This document shows positions 40,437 to 47,414 of a DNA stretch of 64,000 bases, piece by piece. Source of the DNA: a virus; the IMG/VR virus record IMGVR_UViG_3300036770_005540, positions 1 to 64,000 of that record; one strand, 5' to 3'. The first letter of the stretch is position 1. Every line of letters begins with the position of its first letter. Below the pieces are notes generated by a model. It made no database searches and had not been told where the DNA came from. It saw only the letters and a program-made list of their open reading frames with translations. The position numbers and the translations under genes were made by a program.

Positions 40437-40463
40437 TCTCTATCCTCTACGGTGGCGGAAAGG
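40437..40463 (+). repeat. Repeat 2, copy 4
   Basis: CTCTATCCTCTACGGTGGCG, then GAAAG; CGGGAC lies 29 bases before TACGGT. Confidence 0.75.
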
Positions 40464-40482
40464 GCCAACGCGGGACCCCTCG

Positions 40483-40659
40483 TTAGATTTCCACACACTC
40501 TTTCACGATTATTTCTAGGTTGTCTCTGCCCCATCTACCATCAGCGTCGTCGCCGTGCGCAAAGGTGTCACCCAAAGCGTCGCTCGCCAAGTCAAGGGCT
40601 ATCATGCCACTCTCGTCGGGGGTCCCGTCCATTTCGTCTAGAAGTATGGTTACTTCCAT
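40483..40659 (-). CDS. Acidic protein, 58 residues
   Basis: MEVTILLDEMDGTPDESGMI followed by acidic helices. A GTG seven codons upstream (40,680) is an alternative start. Last gene of the operon from promoter copy 16. Confidence 0.55.
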   Translation of the reverse strand: MEVTILLDEMDGTPDESGMIALDLASDALGDTFAHGDDADGRWGRDNLEIIVKECVEI

Positions 40660-40689
40660 GACCACTTTATGAAGTGCCACAACTCAACC

Positions 40690-40884
40690 TCAGATACGCC
40701 GTGCCACACTTGACGGTGGGCAGTCTATGTATGGGTAATGAATAGGCTCGGTGTCCTCGCATAGGCAGAACCCGAAGATACCCACTTGCGTTTCGTGCGT
40801 GAGCGTGGCTAAGTCACCCCAACTCATCTGCTCGCCCCGCTCGTGGGCTTCACGCCAATAGGCAATAAACTCTTGTGGGGTCAT
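40690..40884 (-). CDS. Hypothetical protein, 64 residues
   Basis: ATGA overlap with the upstream gene. FIAYWREAHERGEQMSWGDL helix then GIFGFCLCED. No family recognised. Confidence 0.6.
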   Translation of the reverse strand: MTPQEFIAYWREAHERGEQMSWGDLATLTHETQVGIFGFCLCEDTEPIHYPYIDCPPSSVARRI

Positions 40885-41018
40885 TTCTTCTCCTCAGCGT
40901 CGTCGCTCAGCATTTCGCTCAGCATTTCTTGGTTCTTTTCGTGGAGTTCTTGGGCTGGTCGCATTATTTCTCCAACCAACTCAAGCACAAGTTCGTGTAT
41001 GGTCTTGCTTTCGCTCAT
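40881..41018 (-). CDS. 45-residue helical protein
   Basis: Entirely helical and charged (SKTIHELVLELVGEIMRPAQ, then repeated EMLSEMLSDD). ATG six bases after promoter copy 16. A direct repeat GCTGAGCGAAAT encodes the LSE motif twice. Confidence 0.6.
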   Translation of the reverse strand: MSESKTIHELVLELVGEIMRPAQELHEKNQEMLSEMLSDDAEEKK

Positions 41019-41020
41019 AC

Positions 41021-41404
41021 CTACACCTTACAGGCAATAATAGTATTAGACACTTTACCAGCATCTATCCATGTTTCGCCGTTAGAAGCCCACAATCCGA
41101 ACTGTCGCATGACTGCGAGACGCCCCGCATCTCCGAGTTCGTCGTTTAGCACGGCAAGGTCAGCGTTCACCTCATCAAGTTCTTCCTGAGTGCCTTCATC
41201 TTCCAATCGCCAACGGTTGAGTATCGCAAGTATGAACGCCTCGTATGCGCTCAACTTGTAGTAGCCCTCGCCGTCTGGCGCAATAGACAGAACCAAACTC
41301 ATAAACTCATCAAGCGTGGCATAGGTTGGCAATACCCCTGATACCGGGGCCCCACCGTCACCCCCTTGCGGAGTGGCGGTTGGGGTTGTAGTGGGGGCGG
41401 TCAT
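41021..41404 (-). CDS. Hypothetical protein, 127 residues
   Basis: Thr/Pro/Gly-rich first 25 residues, then helical regions (EFMSLVLSIAPDGEGYYKLS, EELDEVNADLAVL). The last residues IIACKV are encoded by the spacer and -10 of promoter copy 16, so gene end and promoter share DNA. Confidence 0.65.
   Translation of the reverse strand: MTAPTTTPTATPQGGDGGAPVSGVLPTYATLDEFMSLVLSIAPDGEGYYKLSAYEAFILAILNRWRLEDEGTQEELDEVNADLAVLNDELGDAGRLAVMRQFGLWASNGETWIDAGKVSNTIIACKV
41025..41053 (-). promoter_or_regulatory. Leaderless promoter repeat, copy 16
   Basis: TAAGGT, six bases, ATG 41,018; lies within the end of gene 41,021-41,404. Confidence 0.8.
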
Positions 41405-41763
41405 ACCGCCACCCCCACCGTGACCCTCGTATGTGGTTTCAGCGTGACAACTTGGTTCACAGCGTCGTTGGTAATGTCACCTGACGCAACCGCCTTGTCA
41501 AACTTCTTGGTATCCACTTTCAGGGCAGTCACCTTGTCAAAGGCGTTAGGTGCGACCATGCGGAGAGTGTCAAGGTCAAAGACCCTATTGTTCACTTCCT
41601 CAATGGCGACCATGTGACCGTCGCTAGTGGCGTGTCGGGTAATGCCTGCTAGGGCAAAGTCTGCTTCCAGCGTCGCACGGTGCTTCGCTAGTGCTTCCTC
41701 AGCCTCTTTCAGGTTGTCGTAGGCTCGCTTGTAAGCGTCAGCCGTTTCGGTGAGTGTTGTCAT
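41401..41763 (-). CDS. Helical protein, 120 residues
   Basis: N-terminal coiled region (TLTETADAYKRAYDNLKEAE, EALAKHRATLEADF), then a beta domain (GHMVAIEEVNNRVFDLDTL, VTLKPHTRVTV). No family recognised. First gene of the operon from copy 17. Confidence 0.65.
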   Translation of the reverse strand: MTTLTETADAYKRAYDNLKEAEEALAKHRATLEADFALAGITRHATSDGHMVAIEEVNNRVFDLDTLRMVAPNAFDKVTALKVDTKKFDKAVASGDITNDAVNQVVTLKPHTRVTVGVAV

Positions 41764-41769
41764 GCTATG

Positions 41770-41798
41770 ACCTTACAGGCAATAATGGGATTACGCAA
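41770..41798 (-). promoter_or_regulatory. Leaderless promoter repeat, copy 17
   Basis: TTGCGT-N17-TAAGGT, six bases, ATG 41,763. Confidence 0.8.
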
Positions 41799-41841
41799 CC
41801 TACGCTGAGTGGTCGCCTGACCACAGAACTAGCGCACAAAG

Positions 41842-41861
41842 TTATCCACAGGCTATCCACA
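41842..41861 (+). promoter_or_regulatory. DnaA box with an adjacent near-match
   Basis: Perfect TTATCCACA at 41,842-41,850, then CTATCCACA at 41,853-41,861, one mismatch from consensus. Confidence 0.6.
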
Positions 41862-41943
41862 CCCGCCGTAGTCGGCTGCCCCGCTTCGCTGGGGCTGGGG
41901 TGTTGCGCCTGCTGCCGAAACCCGGGGCCGGTGGGTGCGCTTA

Positions 41944-41970
41944 TCTCTATCCTCTACGGTGGTGGAAAGC
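41944..41970 (+). repeat. Repeat 2, copy 5
   Basis: TCTCTATCCTCTACGGTGGT, then GGAAAGC; on the - strand it encodes the last residues (FHHRRG) of the gene 41,947-42,114. Confidence 0.75.
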
Positions 41971-42114
41971 GTACTTGATGCGGTAGTAAGCCGACATAAC
42001 TTTATCCCAAAGCGTCATTCTGTGGTCGTCTCCGCCCCGCATGATGGCATCAAGCAACCGCTTCATTTCGTCGTTGGTCATTTCTTCTATTGGTTTGATG
42101 TGTGGTTTATTCAT
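41947..42114 (-). CDS. Basic 55-residue protein
   Basis: EEMTNDEMKRLLDAIMRGGD, then a basic end AYYRIKYAFHHRRG encoded by repeat 2. ATAGGA precedes ATG 42,114. Function unknown. Confidence 0.5.
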   Translation of the reverse strand: MNKPHIKPIEEMTNDEMKRLLDAIMRGGDDHRMTLWDKVMSAYYRIKYAFHHRRG

Positions 42115-42121
42115 AGTCCTA

Positions 42122-42406
42122 TTACGCACGACCTACCCCGAACTGTGACACTTCGGCGTAGATAAGTTCGTATGACTTTATCCGAAAGTCCTCGTTGTCG
42201 TGCTTCTTGCTCAGGTGTTCTAGTTCGGCTACGCCCTCGGCGTAGTAGAAGATTTCTGTGTCGGTCACCCCGAACTCGTCTGAGATTACGTCGCCGTTAT
42301 CGTCGGCAAGTTCCTTGCCCAGCGAGATGTAGCGTGCGTGCGCCCCGTTGGTCGGGTCGTCGTTCCAGATAATCTCGCACTCAGCCCCAATGGCTACCTC
42401 AGTCAT
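42122..42406 (-). CDS. Hypothetical acidic protein, 94 residues
   Basis: ATGA overlap with the upstream gene sets the start. Beta-rich N-terminus (MTEVAIGAECEIIWNDD) and helices later. No family recognised. Confidence 0.6.
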   Translation of the reverse strand: MTEVAIGAECEIIWNDDPTNGAHARYISLGKELADDNGDVISDEFGVTDTEIFYYAEGVAELEHLSKKHDNEDFRIKSYELIYAEVSQFGVGRA

Positions 42407-42912
42407 GCTGCGCCCCTCTTTCGCCAAGTGGTCGGGTCAAGTGGGCATACTGCTGGCTCGCTAAACACCTTCTCGTAAAGGTCACGCCCTGCCTGCCAAT
42501 CGGTTGCCCAATCGCCGTCTGAGCCAATGTCCACAATGTCGCCGTAGATGACTTTCGCACGAATGAGTATGGCGGTCACTACTGCGTCGTAGGGCTTCTG
42601 GGCGGTCTTACAGAAGTCAAATATTTCGTTCTCCTGAACCGTGCCACGCTTGTAGGCTCGCTGGTGGTCAGGTTGCTCAGGTGCGCCTTCCCACGCAAAT
42701 CCCTCGTAGGCTAAGCCGTCTTTCTCAGAGCCGTTGAGTGCGAAGTAGGACTCGGTGAACTCAGGTTCGCCGTCGCCCCACGCCCCACAGATTTCCAAGC
42801 CTTGCGCCTGAGCCTCGGCAATAATCGCCTTAGCGTCAAGGGCAAGCCTGCCATACTGCTCGGCAGTACCGACATTTCGCTTGTCTCGGGTGAAGTAATG
42901 TGTGTATCCCAT
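42403..42912 (-). CDS. MGYTHYF-type conserved protein, 169 residues
   Basis: N-terminus MGYTHYFTRDKR is shared by an uncharacterised family in phages and bacteria. Later features: LEICGAWGDGEPEFTESYF, FDFCKTAQKPYDAVVTAIL. Globular, no membrane segment. First gene after promoter copy 18. Confidence 0.75.
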   Translation of the reverse strand: MGYTHYFTRDKRNVGTAEQYGRLALDAKAIIAEAQAQGLEICGAWGDGEPEFTESYFALNGSEKDGLAYEGFAWEGAPEQPDHQRAYKRGTVQENEIFDFCKTAQKPYDAVVTAILIRAKVIYGDIVDIGSDGDWATDWQAGRDLYEKVFSEPAVCPLDPTTWRKRGAA

Positions 42913-42918
42913 ACTTAG

Positions 42919-42947
42919 AACTTACAGGCAATAATGATGTAAGCCAA
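42919..42947 (-). promoter_or_regulatory. Leaderless promoter repeat, copy 18
   Basis: -10 variant TAAGTT, six bases, ATG 42,912. Confidence 0.8.
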
Positions 42948-42952
42948 CTCGA

Positions 42953-43312
42953 TTACAGCGTGGCTTCGTGAGCGTCGTCTAGGCACTCAGCGCAAGTCCC
43001 GTCGCCGTTCATTACAGATGCGTCACGATGTATCGGGCATACTTCGTTGCCCTGTGCGTCTGCGTATTTCAACTGAATACTGACTACCTCATCGTCGGGG
43101 CAGGTGAACCGAATGTCCACGCTGAACCAACCCATAACAGTCCTCAGTAGGTTGTCATAATCTGATTGCGTCGCCTCTGTGTGAAAGGCTTGCCACTCGC
43201 TATCGGGCAGCCCCGCTCGTTCCATGATGCGCTTGATGCGCCCCAGAATGGCGAAAGCATTTCCATCTTCGCCCACCATAGGGATAACTATGTTTGGATA
43301 CTTAGTTTTCAC
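42953..43312 (-). CDS. Conserved protein with C-terminal zinc cluster
   Basis: 119 residues, GTG start six bases after the -10, which decides the start. N-terminal IVIPMVGEDGNAFAILGR and the following helical region are typical of an uncharacterised actinobacterial/phage family; the C-terminal part has CPIH and CAEC, a probable zinc site. Confidence 0.7.
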   Translation of the reverse strand: MKTKYPNIVIPMVGEDGNAFAILGRIKRIMERAGLPDSEWQAFHTEATQSDYDNLLRTVMGWFSVDIRFTCPDDEVVSIQLKYADAQGNEVCPIHRDASVMNGDGTCAECLDDAHEATL

Positions 43313-43318
43313 GCTTTG

Positions 43319-43347
43319 ACCTTACAGGCAATAATGGTGTAACGCAA
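43319..43347 (-). promoter_or_regulatory. Leaderless promoter repeat, copy 19
   Basis: TTGCGT-N17-TAAGGT, six bases, GTG 43,312. Confidence 0.8.
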
Positions 43348-43349
43348 CC

Positions 43350-43877
43350 TCAGCAGATTTGGAAACCACCACAGCCCTCTAAGAACTCGCAGAACTCAGC
43401 GACATTTTCCGTTGAGAACGGATACTCAGCCTCAAAGCCAAGCCTAGAACCTTCGCCGTTACAGCCATTACACGAGCCGTGTGTGCGACCTGTAAGTATC
43501 TGTATTTCAGTAGGCAGTTCCTTAGTTGGCATTTCGTGTGCCACCCCCACCTCGTCGGTGCGGATACCTGTTCCGTCACACCAATCGCATTTCTCTCTGG
43601 GCAGGCTCGCCAAGTATTCGTTGTATTTGCGCTGATACTCAGCAGTAATGCCGTTATCCAAGTCGTAACGAAGTGCTTTGGCAAGTTCCAACGCCTTTTC
43701 AGCGTCTAGACCTGCGCCGTCGTTGCTATGCCAATACTCAGGGTCGCAACCGCTTGTGGCGATTTCGCCGTGTTGCGACAAGATGTAGTCGGCTAACGGT
43801 CTCCACCACCAGACATTATTGCGGAAGTAGTGACCTTTTTCAGTTGTCGGCTCTATGCCGTAGACATCCATTCCCAT
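43350..43877 (-). CDS. MGMDVYG-type conserved protein with DnaJ-like zinc motif
   Basis: 175 residues. MGMDVYGIEPTTEKGHYFRN, then WWWRPL, is a known but uncharacterised family in bacteria and phages. The centre has CDWCDGTG and CNGCNGEG, the CxxCxGxG pair of DnaJ-type zinc fingers, about 40 residues apart. Confidence 0.8.
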   Translation of the reverse strand: MGMDVYGIEPTTEKGHYFRNNVWWWRPLADYILSQHGEIATSGCDPEYWHSNDGAGLDAEKALELAKALRYDLDNGITAEYQRKYNEYLASLPREKCDWCDGTGIRTDEVGVAHEMPTKELPTEIQILTGRTHGSCNGCNGEGSRLGFEAEYPFSTENVAEFCEFLEGCGGFQIC

Positions 43878-43883
43878 AGCAGT

Positions 43884-43912
43884 ACCTTACAGGCAATAAT
43901 GCCTTATCACAA
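43884..43912 (-). promoter_or_regulatory. Leaderless promoter repeat, copy 20
   Basis: TTGTGA-N17-TAAGGT, six bases, ATG 43,877. Confidence 0.8.
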
Positions 43913-44140
43913 CTCCACGCCTTCGGCTATCGCCAAGAAGCCGGGGCCATTCATTTCGGGGTCTCTCGTAGGAAGAACTACCGTGCCGTCAGTCATCACG
44001 ATTTGTATGACAGGCTCATTTATGTCATCCCAGCCCAAAGCCTCAAGTTCTAGGGGTTGAACAAGTCGCACCGAGCGCACCTTTTTGCCAACGATGGCCC
44101 CGTAATACTCAAGTGCGCTTATCTCTGTTTCGGTAATCAT
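43907..44140 (-). CDS. Hypothetical protein, 77 residues
   Basis: ATGA overlap sets start 44,140. Compact beta domain (VGKKVRSVRLVQPLELEAL, VIQIVMTDGTVVL). No family recognised. Confidence 0.6.
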   Translation of the reverse strand: MITETEISALEYYGAIVGKKVRSVRLVQPLELEALGWDDINEPVIQIVMTDGTVVLPTRDPEMNGPGFLAIAEGVEL

Positions 44141-44427
44141 TCGCACTCCTCTTCGTATGGCTCGCCCTCAGCCTCAATCCAACAGTCAAGGTGGTGACCC
44201 TCTGCGATTGCGTGGGCTGGTGCTTGCGTCTTGCCTCGCCATGACACGCCCTCAGGCAGGTCAATCTGGCGGTCATAATCGCCCTCGTTACACGCCTGAA
44301 TAGCCTCAATACACGGCTCAATCATGCTCGTAGGCACAGGTGGGTAGTGATTATTCGTTAGGTGGATTGCGAGTGCTTGGCGCATACTCAGCGAGTGCGC
44401 CAACTCGTCTGCCATAAGCCTGCCCAT
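44137..44427 (-). CDS. Hypothetical acidic protein, 96 residues
   Basis: Starts one base after the KTSC gene stop. MRQALAIHLTNNHYPPVP and MIEPCIEAIQACNEGDYDRQ; the pattern resembles small immunity-like or regulatory proteins but no family can be named. Confidence 0.6.
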   Translation of the reverse strand: MGRLMADELAHSLSMRQALAIHLTNNHYPPVPTSMIEPCIEAIQACNEGDYDRQIDLPEGVSWRGKTQAPAHAIAEGHHLDCWIEAEGEPYEEECE

Positions 44428-44428
44428 T

Positions 44429-44662
44429 TCAGTTCACCTTCAGGAAGTTGAAGTTGGGCTTGACGATTGAGTTCACGGCTTTGCCGTATCCCTCTTCTTT
44501 GCCTGCCTTGCGGATAAGCCCCCACACAGCGTCGCTAACACCTGCGTAGATGTAGCGACCACCGTTGAGATACTGAACCGTGAGTGTGCGCTCACGCTTC
44601 TCGTATCGGATTTCGGCAATCGCCGTTGAGTGCTTGGGTTTGATTGTGTTTCGCTTGAACAT
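44429..44662 (-). CDS. KTSC-domain protein
   Basis: 77 residues. STAIAEIRYEKRERTLTVQY and NGGRYIYAGVSDAVW follow the KTSC fold seen at the C-terminus of some lysyl-tRNA synthetases and as small stand-alone phage proteins; proposed to bind RNA or nucleotides. First gene after promoter copy 21. Confidence 0.82.
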   Translation of the reverse strand: MFKRNTIKPKHSTAIAEIRYEKRERTLTVQYLNGGRYIYAGVSDAVWGLIRKAGKEEGYGKAVNSIVKPNFNFLKVN

Positions 44663-44668
44663 ACTTAG

Positions 44669-44697
44669 ACCTTACAGGCAATAATGAGTTATGCCAA
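44669..44697 (-). promoter_or_regulatory. Leaderless promoter repeat, copy 21
   Basis: TTGGCA-N17-TAAGGT, six bases, ATG 44,662. Confidence 0.8.
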
Positions 44698-44907
44698 CTC
44701 GTTGTCTTTGCCAAACTGCAACATGGGCAGTTCCTCAATGACAGGCGAGTTCACACCGTAGAACACGGTAACCTCATCTACCTTATTGCCCTCAGCGTCA
44801 TAGACATAGAGTGCGACAACAGAGAAGTCCACACTGCCGTCTTTGCGGAAGTAGGTCTTGACCTGCTTGGTGATTTTAGTTGCGTTGTGAATGTCAATGT
44901 TTGCCAT
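44689..44907 (-). CDS. Hypothetical protein, 72 residues
   Basis: Beta-rich (TKQVKTYFRKDGSVDFSVVA, LYVYDAEGNKVDEVTVFYG). Single gene of promoter copy 22. No family recognised. Confidence 0.65.
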   Translation of the reverse strand: MANIDIHNATKITKQVKTYFRKDGSVDFSVVALYVYDAEGNKVDEVTVFYGVNSPVIEELPMLQFGKDNELA

Positions 44908-44913
44908 GCCACC

Positions 44914-44942
44914 ACCTTACAGGCAATAATGGGATAACGCTA
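44914..44942 (-). promoter_or_regulatory. Leaderless promoter repeat, copy 22
   Basis: TAGCGT-N17-TAAGGT, six bases, ATG 44,907. Confidence 0.8.
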
Positions 44943-44950
44943 CTTTGACA

Positions 44951-44971
44951 GTTATCCACAGCCTGTGGATA
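44951..44971. promoter_or_regulatory. Inverted pair of DnaA boxes
   Basis: TTATCCACA-GCC-TGTGGATAA: two perfect DnaA boxes facing each other in an almost perfect palindrome, nine bases upstream of promoter copy 22. Confidence 0.65.
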
Positions 44972-45053
44972 ACTCCTGCGTGCCGCCGGCCCCGCAGTCG
45001 CATCACAGCCGCACCGCCAAGAAACCGGCTCGAGCCGGGACTCGTCGTGTGTT

Positions 45054-45080
45054 TCTCTATCCCCTACGGTGGTGGAAACG
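45054..45080 (+). repeat. Repeat 2, copy 6
   Basis: CTCTATCCCCTACGGTGGTG, then GAAACGG. A CCGGCTCGAGCCGG palindrome and CGGGAC lie just upstream. Confidence 0.75.
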
Positions 45081-45118
45081 GTTGTCGGGTGGGGTTTCCC
45101 CCACCCGAACTTCACCGA

Positions 45119-45541
45119 TTACAGGTACTCGGATACCGAACGGAGAGTGTTTGCTGAAACATACTCATCATCTGAGAGTTCCAACATACGCAGGGCGTTG
45201 GTAATCGCTTCCTTGTCTTGTCGCCAGCGATAGTCCTCGTAGGTCTTGGGCTGTTCTGGCTGTTCTGGCACAAGTGACTTCGGAATAGAGACAGTCACTT
45301 GGAACTCTTTGGTGGTCTTGCGCCGACCACCGTAATAACGGTTTTCGTCTGCGCTTTCCAGAGTTGCCTTGCCAGACTTGACGAGTTTGAGAATGGTGGC
45401 GGTGTACGCTTCCATTTCCTTGTCGTACTGAGCCTGCTTCTTGTCGTTGTTCTTGTAGTCGGCTTCCAACTCTTTCAGTTTTGCTTCCAGAGTGGTAATC
45501 AACTTGGCTTTCTTGATTTTCAGGTTGAGCGACCTAGCCAT
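45119..45541 (-). CDS. Coiled-coil protein, 140 residues
   Basis: Long N-terminal coiled coil (KKAKLITTLEAKLKELEADY...QYDKEMEAYTATILKLV), then a beta strand pair and a helical end. It starts on the stop codon (TAATG) of a nine-codon leader peptide. A structural or scaffold role is possible; unknown. Confidence 0.65.
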   Translation of the reverse strand: MARSLNLKIKKAKLITTLEAKLKELEADYKNNDKKQAQYDKEMEAYTATILKLVKSGKATLESADENRYYGGRRKTTKEFQVTVSIPKSLVPEQPEQPKTYEDYRWRQDKEAITNALRMLELSDDEYVSANTLRSVSEYL

Positions 45542-45570
45542 TATCGCTTACCTCTTGTGGTGGTGTTCAT
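45541..45570 (-). CDS. Nine-codon leaderless minicistron (MNTTTRGKR)
   Basis: ATG lies exactly six bases after the -10 of promoter copy 23, so it is the true start of the mRNA. Its stop overlaps the next start (TAATG), and AGAGGTAAG inside it can serve as ribosome-binding site for the downstream gene. Confidence 0.5.
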   Translation of the reverse strand: MNTTTRGKR

Positions 45571-45576
45571 ACCTGA

Positions 45577-45605
45577 ACCTTACAGGCAATAATGCTTTAT
45601 CGCAA
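45577..45605 (-). promoter_or_regulatory. Leaderless promoter repeat, copy 23
   Basis: TTGCGA-N17-TAAGGT (with TAAAGC spacer start), six bases, ATG 45,570. Confidence 0.8.
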
Positions 45606-45703
45606 CTTTCGTCGTGGGACACAAGTGACGGCCCCGGTGGGTGCGCTTCGCCCACTCCACGCACTTCTCGTCGTGGAGTGGGCTAGGCGTTGGGGGGACT
45701 TGT

Positions 45704-46156
45704 TTAGTTGTCCCAGATTGCGAGTGCGCTATCTCGTAGCGCACCTTGCCCATCGTTCTGAACCATCAGTTCGGTGTTGGTCGGGTCGCCGTAGAAACGG
45801 AGTGCCGAACCGAAGTCGCCGTTCTTGCCAACTAGGCACAGCATAGCGACACGCCGACGCTCAGGGTGTTGCGAAGGCGCAACCGTCTCGTCGTCGTTCT
45901 CGTCGGTGGGCGCAGCCCAACCTGCCGTGTAGAACGCAAGTTCGTCGTTGTTGGAGAGCATATCCCCTGCCGTTGCCAGCAGTTGATAAATGTCGCTATC
46001 CACCAACTTCTCGTCGTGACGAATAACAGGATTACCGTTCTCGTCATAGGAGACAGGCGCAATCCACGCCTTGACCTTGGGACTTGGGGGTGTATCGGGC
46101 GACAAGGCGACTGCCCCCAGCAGGTTCATCTTGTCGGTGAGTGTGAGTGTGTTCAT
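45704..46156 (-). CDS. Hypothetical acidic protein, 150 residues
   Basis: Single gene of promoter copy 24. MNLLGAVALSPDTPPSPKVK, then acidic YDENGNPVIRHDEKLVDSDI and a later FGSALRFYGDPTN. No family recognised. Confidence 0.65.
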   Translation of the reverse strand: MNTLTLTDKMNLLGAVALSPDTPPSPKVKAWIAPVSYDENGNPVIRHDEKLVDSDIYQLLATAGDMLSNNDELAFYTAGWAAPTDENDDETVAPSQHPERRRVAMLCLVGKNGDFGSALRFYGDPTNTELMVQNDGQGALRDSALAIWDN

Positions 46157-46162
46157 ACCACG

Positions 46163-46191
46163 ACCTTACAGGCAATAATGGTTTACGACAA
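46163..46191 (-). promoter_or_regulatory. Leaderless promoter repeat, copy 24
   Basis: TTGTCG-N17-TAAGGT, six bases, ATG 46,156. Confidence 0.8.
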
Positions 46192-46473
46192 CCCTTGTGT
46201 GTGCGAAGCAGGATTGCCCACCCCCCTTGAGCCGTTGGCCCCGAAACTTTGAACTTTCTGGTTTGGGCTGCCATTTTTGCCTTCAACGCAACAACCTGCT
46301 GTTTGTCACTGCCGCACGCGCGCGGCGGGGCCAATCGGTATATGGCTATGTCTTACGGTGGTGGATAGCACAGGGGGACGACTGTTTATTTCAGCAGCCT
46401 ATTCAGCATCGGCAACGACATCTATTGCTAGAAGTAGCGGCGTCCCGCCCCAGCCATGTCATCTGCCCCTGTG
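46192..46473. other. Intergenic module of about 280 bases without genes
   Basis: Contains GGCCCCG, a GC-rich CACGCGCGCGGCGGGGCC tract, repeat 2 (46,342-46,366) and GTCCCG, but no supported gene. It separates promoter copy 24 from the 3' end of the gene at 46,474. Confidence 0.6.
46342..46366 (+). repeat. Repeat 2, copy 7
   Basis: GGCTATGTCTTACGGTGGTG, then GATAG; CGGGGC lies 22 bases before TACGGT. Confidence 0.75.
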
Positions 46474-46779
46474 CTACATCTCCACTTCGTAGAAGTGTGT
46501 AGGGTCTGGTGCTTTCTTGGTAATCAAGTACCCAATGCGATTGACGTAATGGTAGCCATCTACGATTACCGTGCCGTCCTCGCCATCTATGTAAGTCCAA
46601 ACATAGTGGGTTGGTTCGCTTGCGTTAGAGGTGGTGACGACGAATAGAACTTCCTCGCCGTAGGTCTCAAACAACAAACCACCCAAGCCTGCGTCATCCG
46701 ACAGGTGGTTCTCAATGGGCTGAAACTCTTTTTCCCAAGCCTCAAAGTCCATCTTCTTGATAGTTAGTTTTACGCTCAT
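46474..46779 (-). CDS. Hypothetical protein, 101 residues
   Basis: Single gene of promoter copy 25. Helical start (KKMDFEAWEKEFQPIENHL), then beta strands (EEVLFVVTTSNASEPTHYVW, DGTVIVDGYHYVNRIGYLIT). No family recognised. Confidence 0.65.
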   Translation of the reverse strand: MSVKLTIKKMDFEAWEKEFQPIENHLSDDAGLGGLLFETYGEEVLFVVTTSNASEPTHYVWTYIDGEDGTVIVDGYHYVNRIGYLITKKAPDPTHFYEVEM

Positions 46780-46785
46780 GGATAA

Positions 46786-46814
46786 ATCTTACAGGCAATA
46801 ATGAGTTATGCCGA
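46786..46814 (-). promoter_or_regulatory. Leaderless promoter repeat, copy 25
   Basis: TCGGCA-N17-TAAGAT, six bases, ATG 46,779. Confidence 0.8.
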
Positions 46815-47015
46815 CCCAAGCCTTGCCATCAGGGTTGCATGCATATCGGAATCACGATTTACATCTTCTTGTGTGGTGATGTCTTCCCACTGCTCGGTCT
46901 CGTCATCCCAGATGGCCCCGTCTGGGAAACGTGCATCAAGAGAGTTGTGGTCAATATGGAAGACAGGCTGTCCGTTTTCCATCCAGCACTCAACGATGAA
47001 GTAGTGCTTTTTCAT
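46806..47015 (-). CDS. Hypothetical protein, 69 residues
   Basis: ATGA overlap with the upstream gene. KKHYFIVECWMENGQPVFHI followed by acidic DDETEQWEDITTQED. No family recognised. Confidence 0.6.
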   Translation of the reverse strand: MKKHYFIVECWMENGQPVFHIDHNSLDARFPDGAIWDDETEQWEDITTQEDVNRDSDMHATLMARLGSA

Positions 47016-47206
47016 TTCTTGCCACCCATGTAATGCTCAATGATGCGACGAAGCCCTGCTCCGTGTTCATACCACTCGCCGTGTGGGTCTGCGCCCTGTT
47101 CATACTCGGCTTTGAGTTCTGCTGGCAACTCGTCGGTGTTGATGATTATTGCTTCATCAACAGCGAAGTAGGTGTCAGTTCCTGGGTGTACGACGATTAA
47201 GTTCAT
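47012..47206 (-). CDS. Hypothetical protein, 64 residues
   Basis: MNLIVVHPGTDTYFAVDEAI, then an acidic helix and GAGLRRIIEHYMGGKK. First gene of promoter copy 26. Confidence 0.6.
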   Translation of the reverse strand: MNLIVVHPGTDTYFAVDEAIIINTDELPAELKAEYEQGADPHGEWYEHGAGLRRIIEHYMGGKK

Positions 47207-47212
47207 GTTTGT

Positions 47213-47241
47213 ACCTTACAGGCAATAATGCTCTATGCCAA
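47213..47241 (-). promoter_or_regulatory. Leaderless promoter repeat, copy 26
   Basis: TTGGCA-N17-TAAGGT, six bases, ATG 47,206. Confidence 0.8.
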
Positions 47242-47412
47242 CTCTGCTTCTATGCGGAAGTTGGAAATGTCCATCGGAAGTAGGTCGTCGCTAATAACGG
47301 CGTCCATCGCCTTGCTCTCGGCGTCGGCCCCGTCCTCGGCGAACACCGTGACGGTTGTGATGTGGTAGTCGGCAACGAAATGCACGTTCCAACGAGTTAG
47401 GGTGTCAGTCAT
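47233..47412 (-). CDS. Hypothetical protein, 59 residues
   Basis: ATG 47,412 lies two bases after the upstream stop. RWNVHFVADYHITTVTVFAE with helical end: a small alpha/beta protein. No family recognised. Confidence 0.55.
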   Translation of the reverse strand: MTDTLTRWNVHFVADYHITTVTVFAEDGADAESKAMDAVISDDLLPMDISNFRIEAELA

Positions 47413-47414
47413 AC

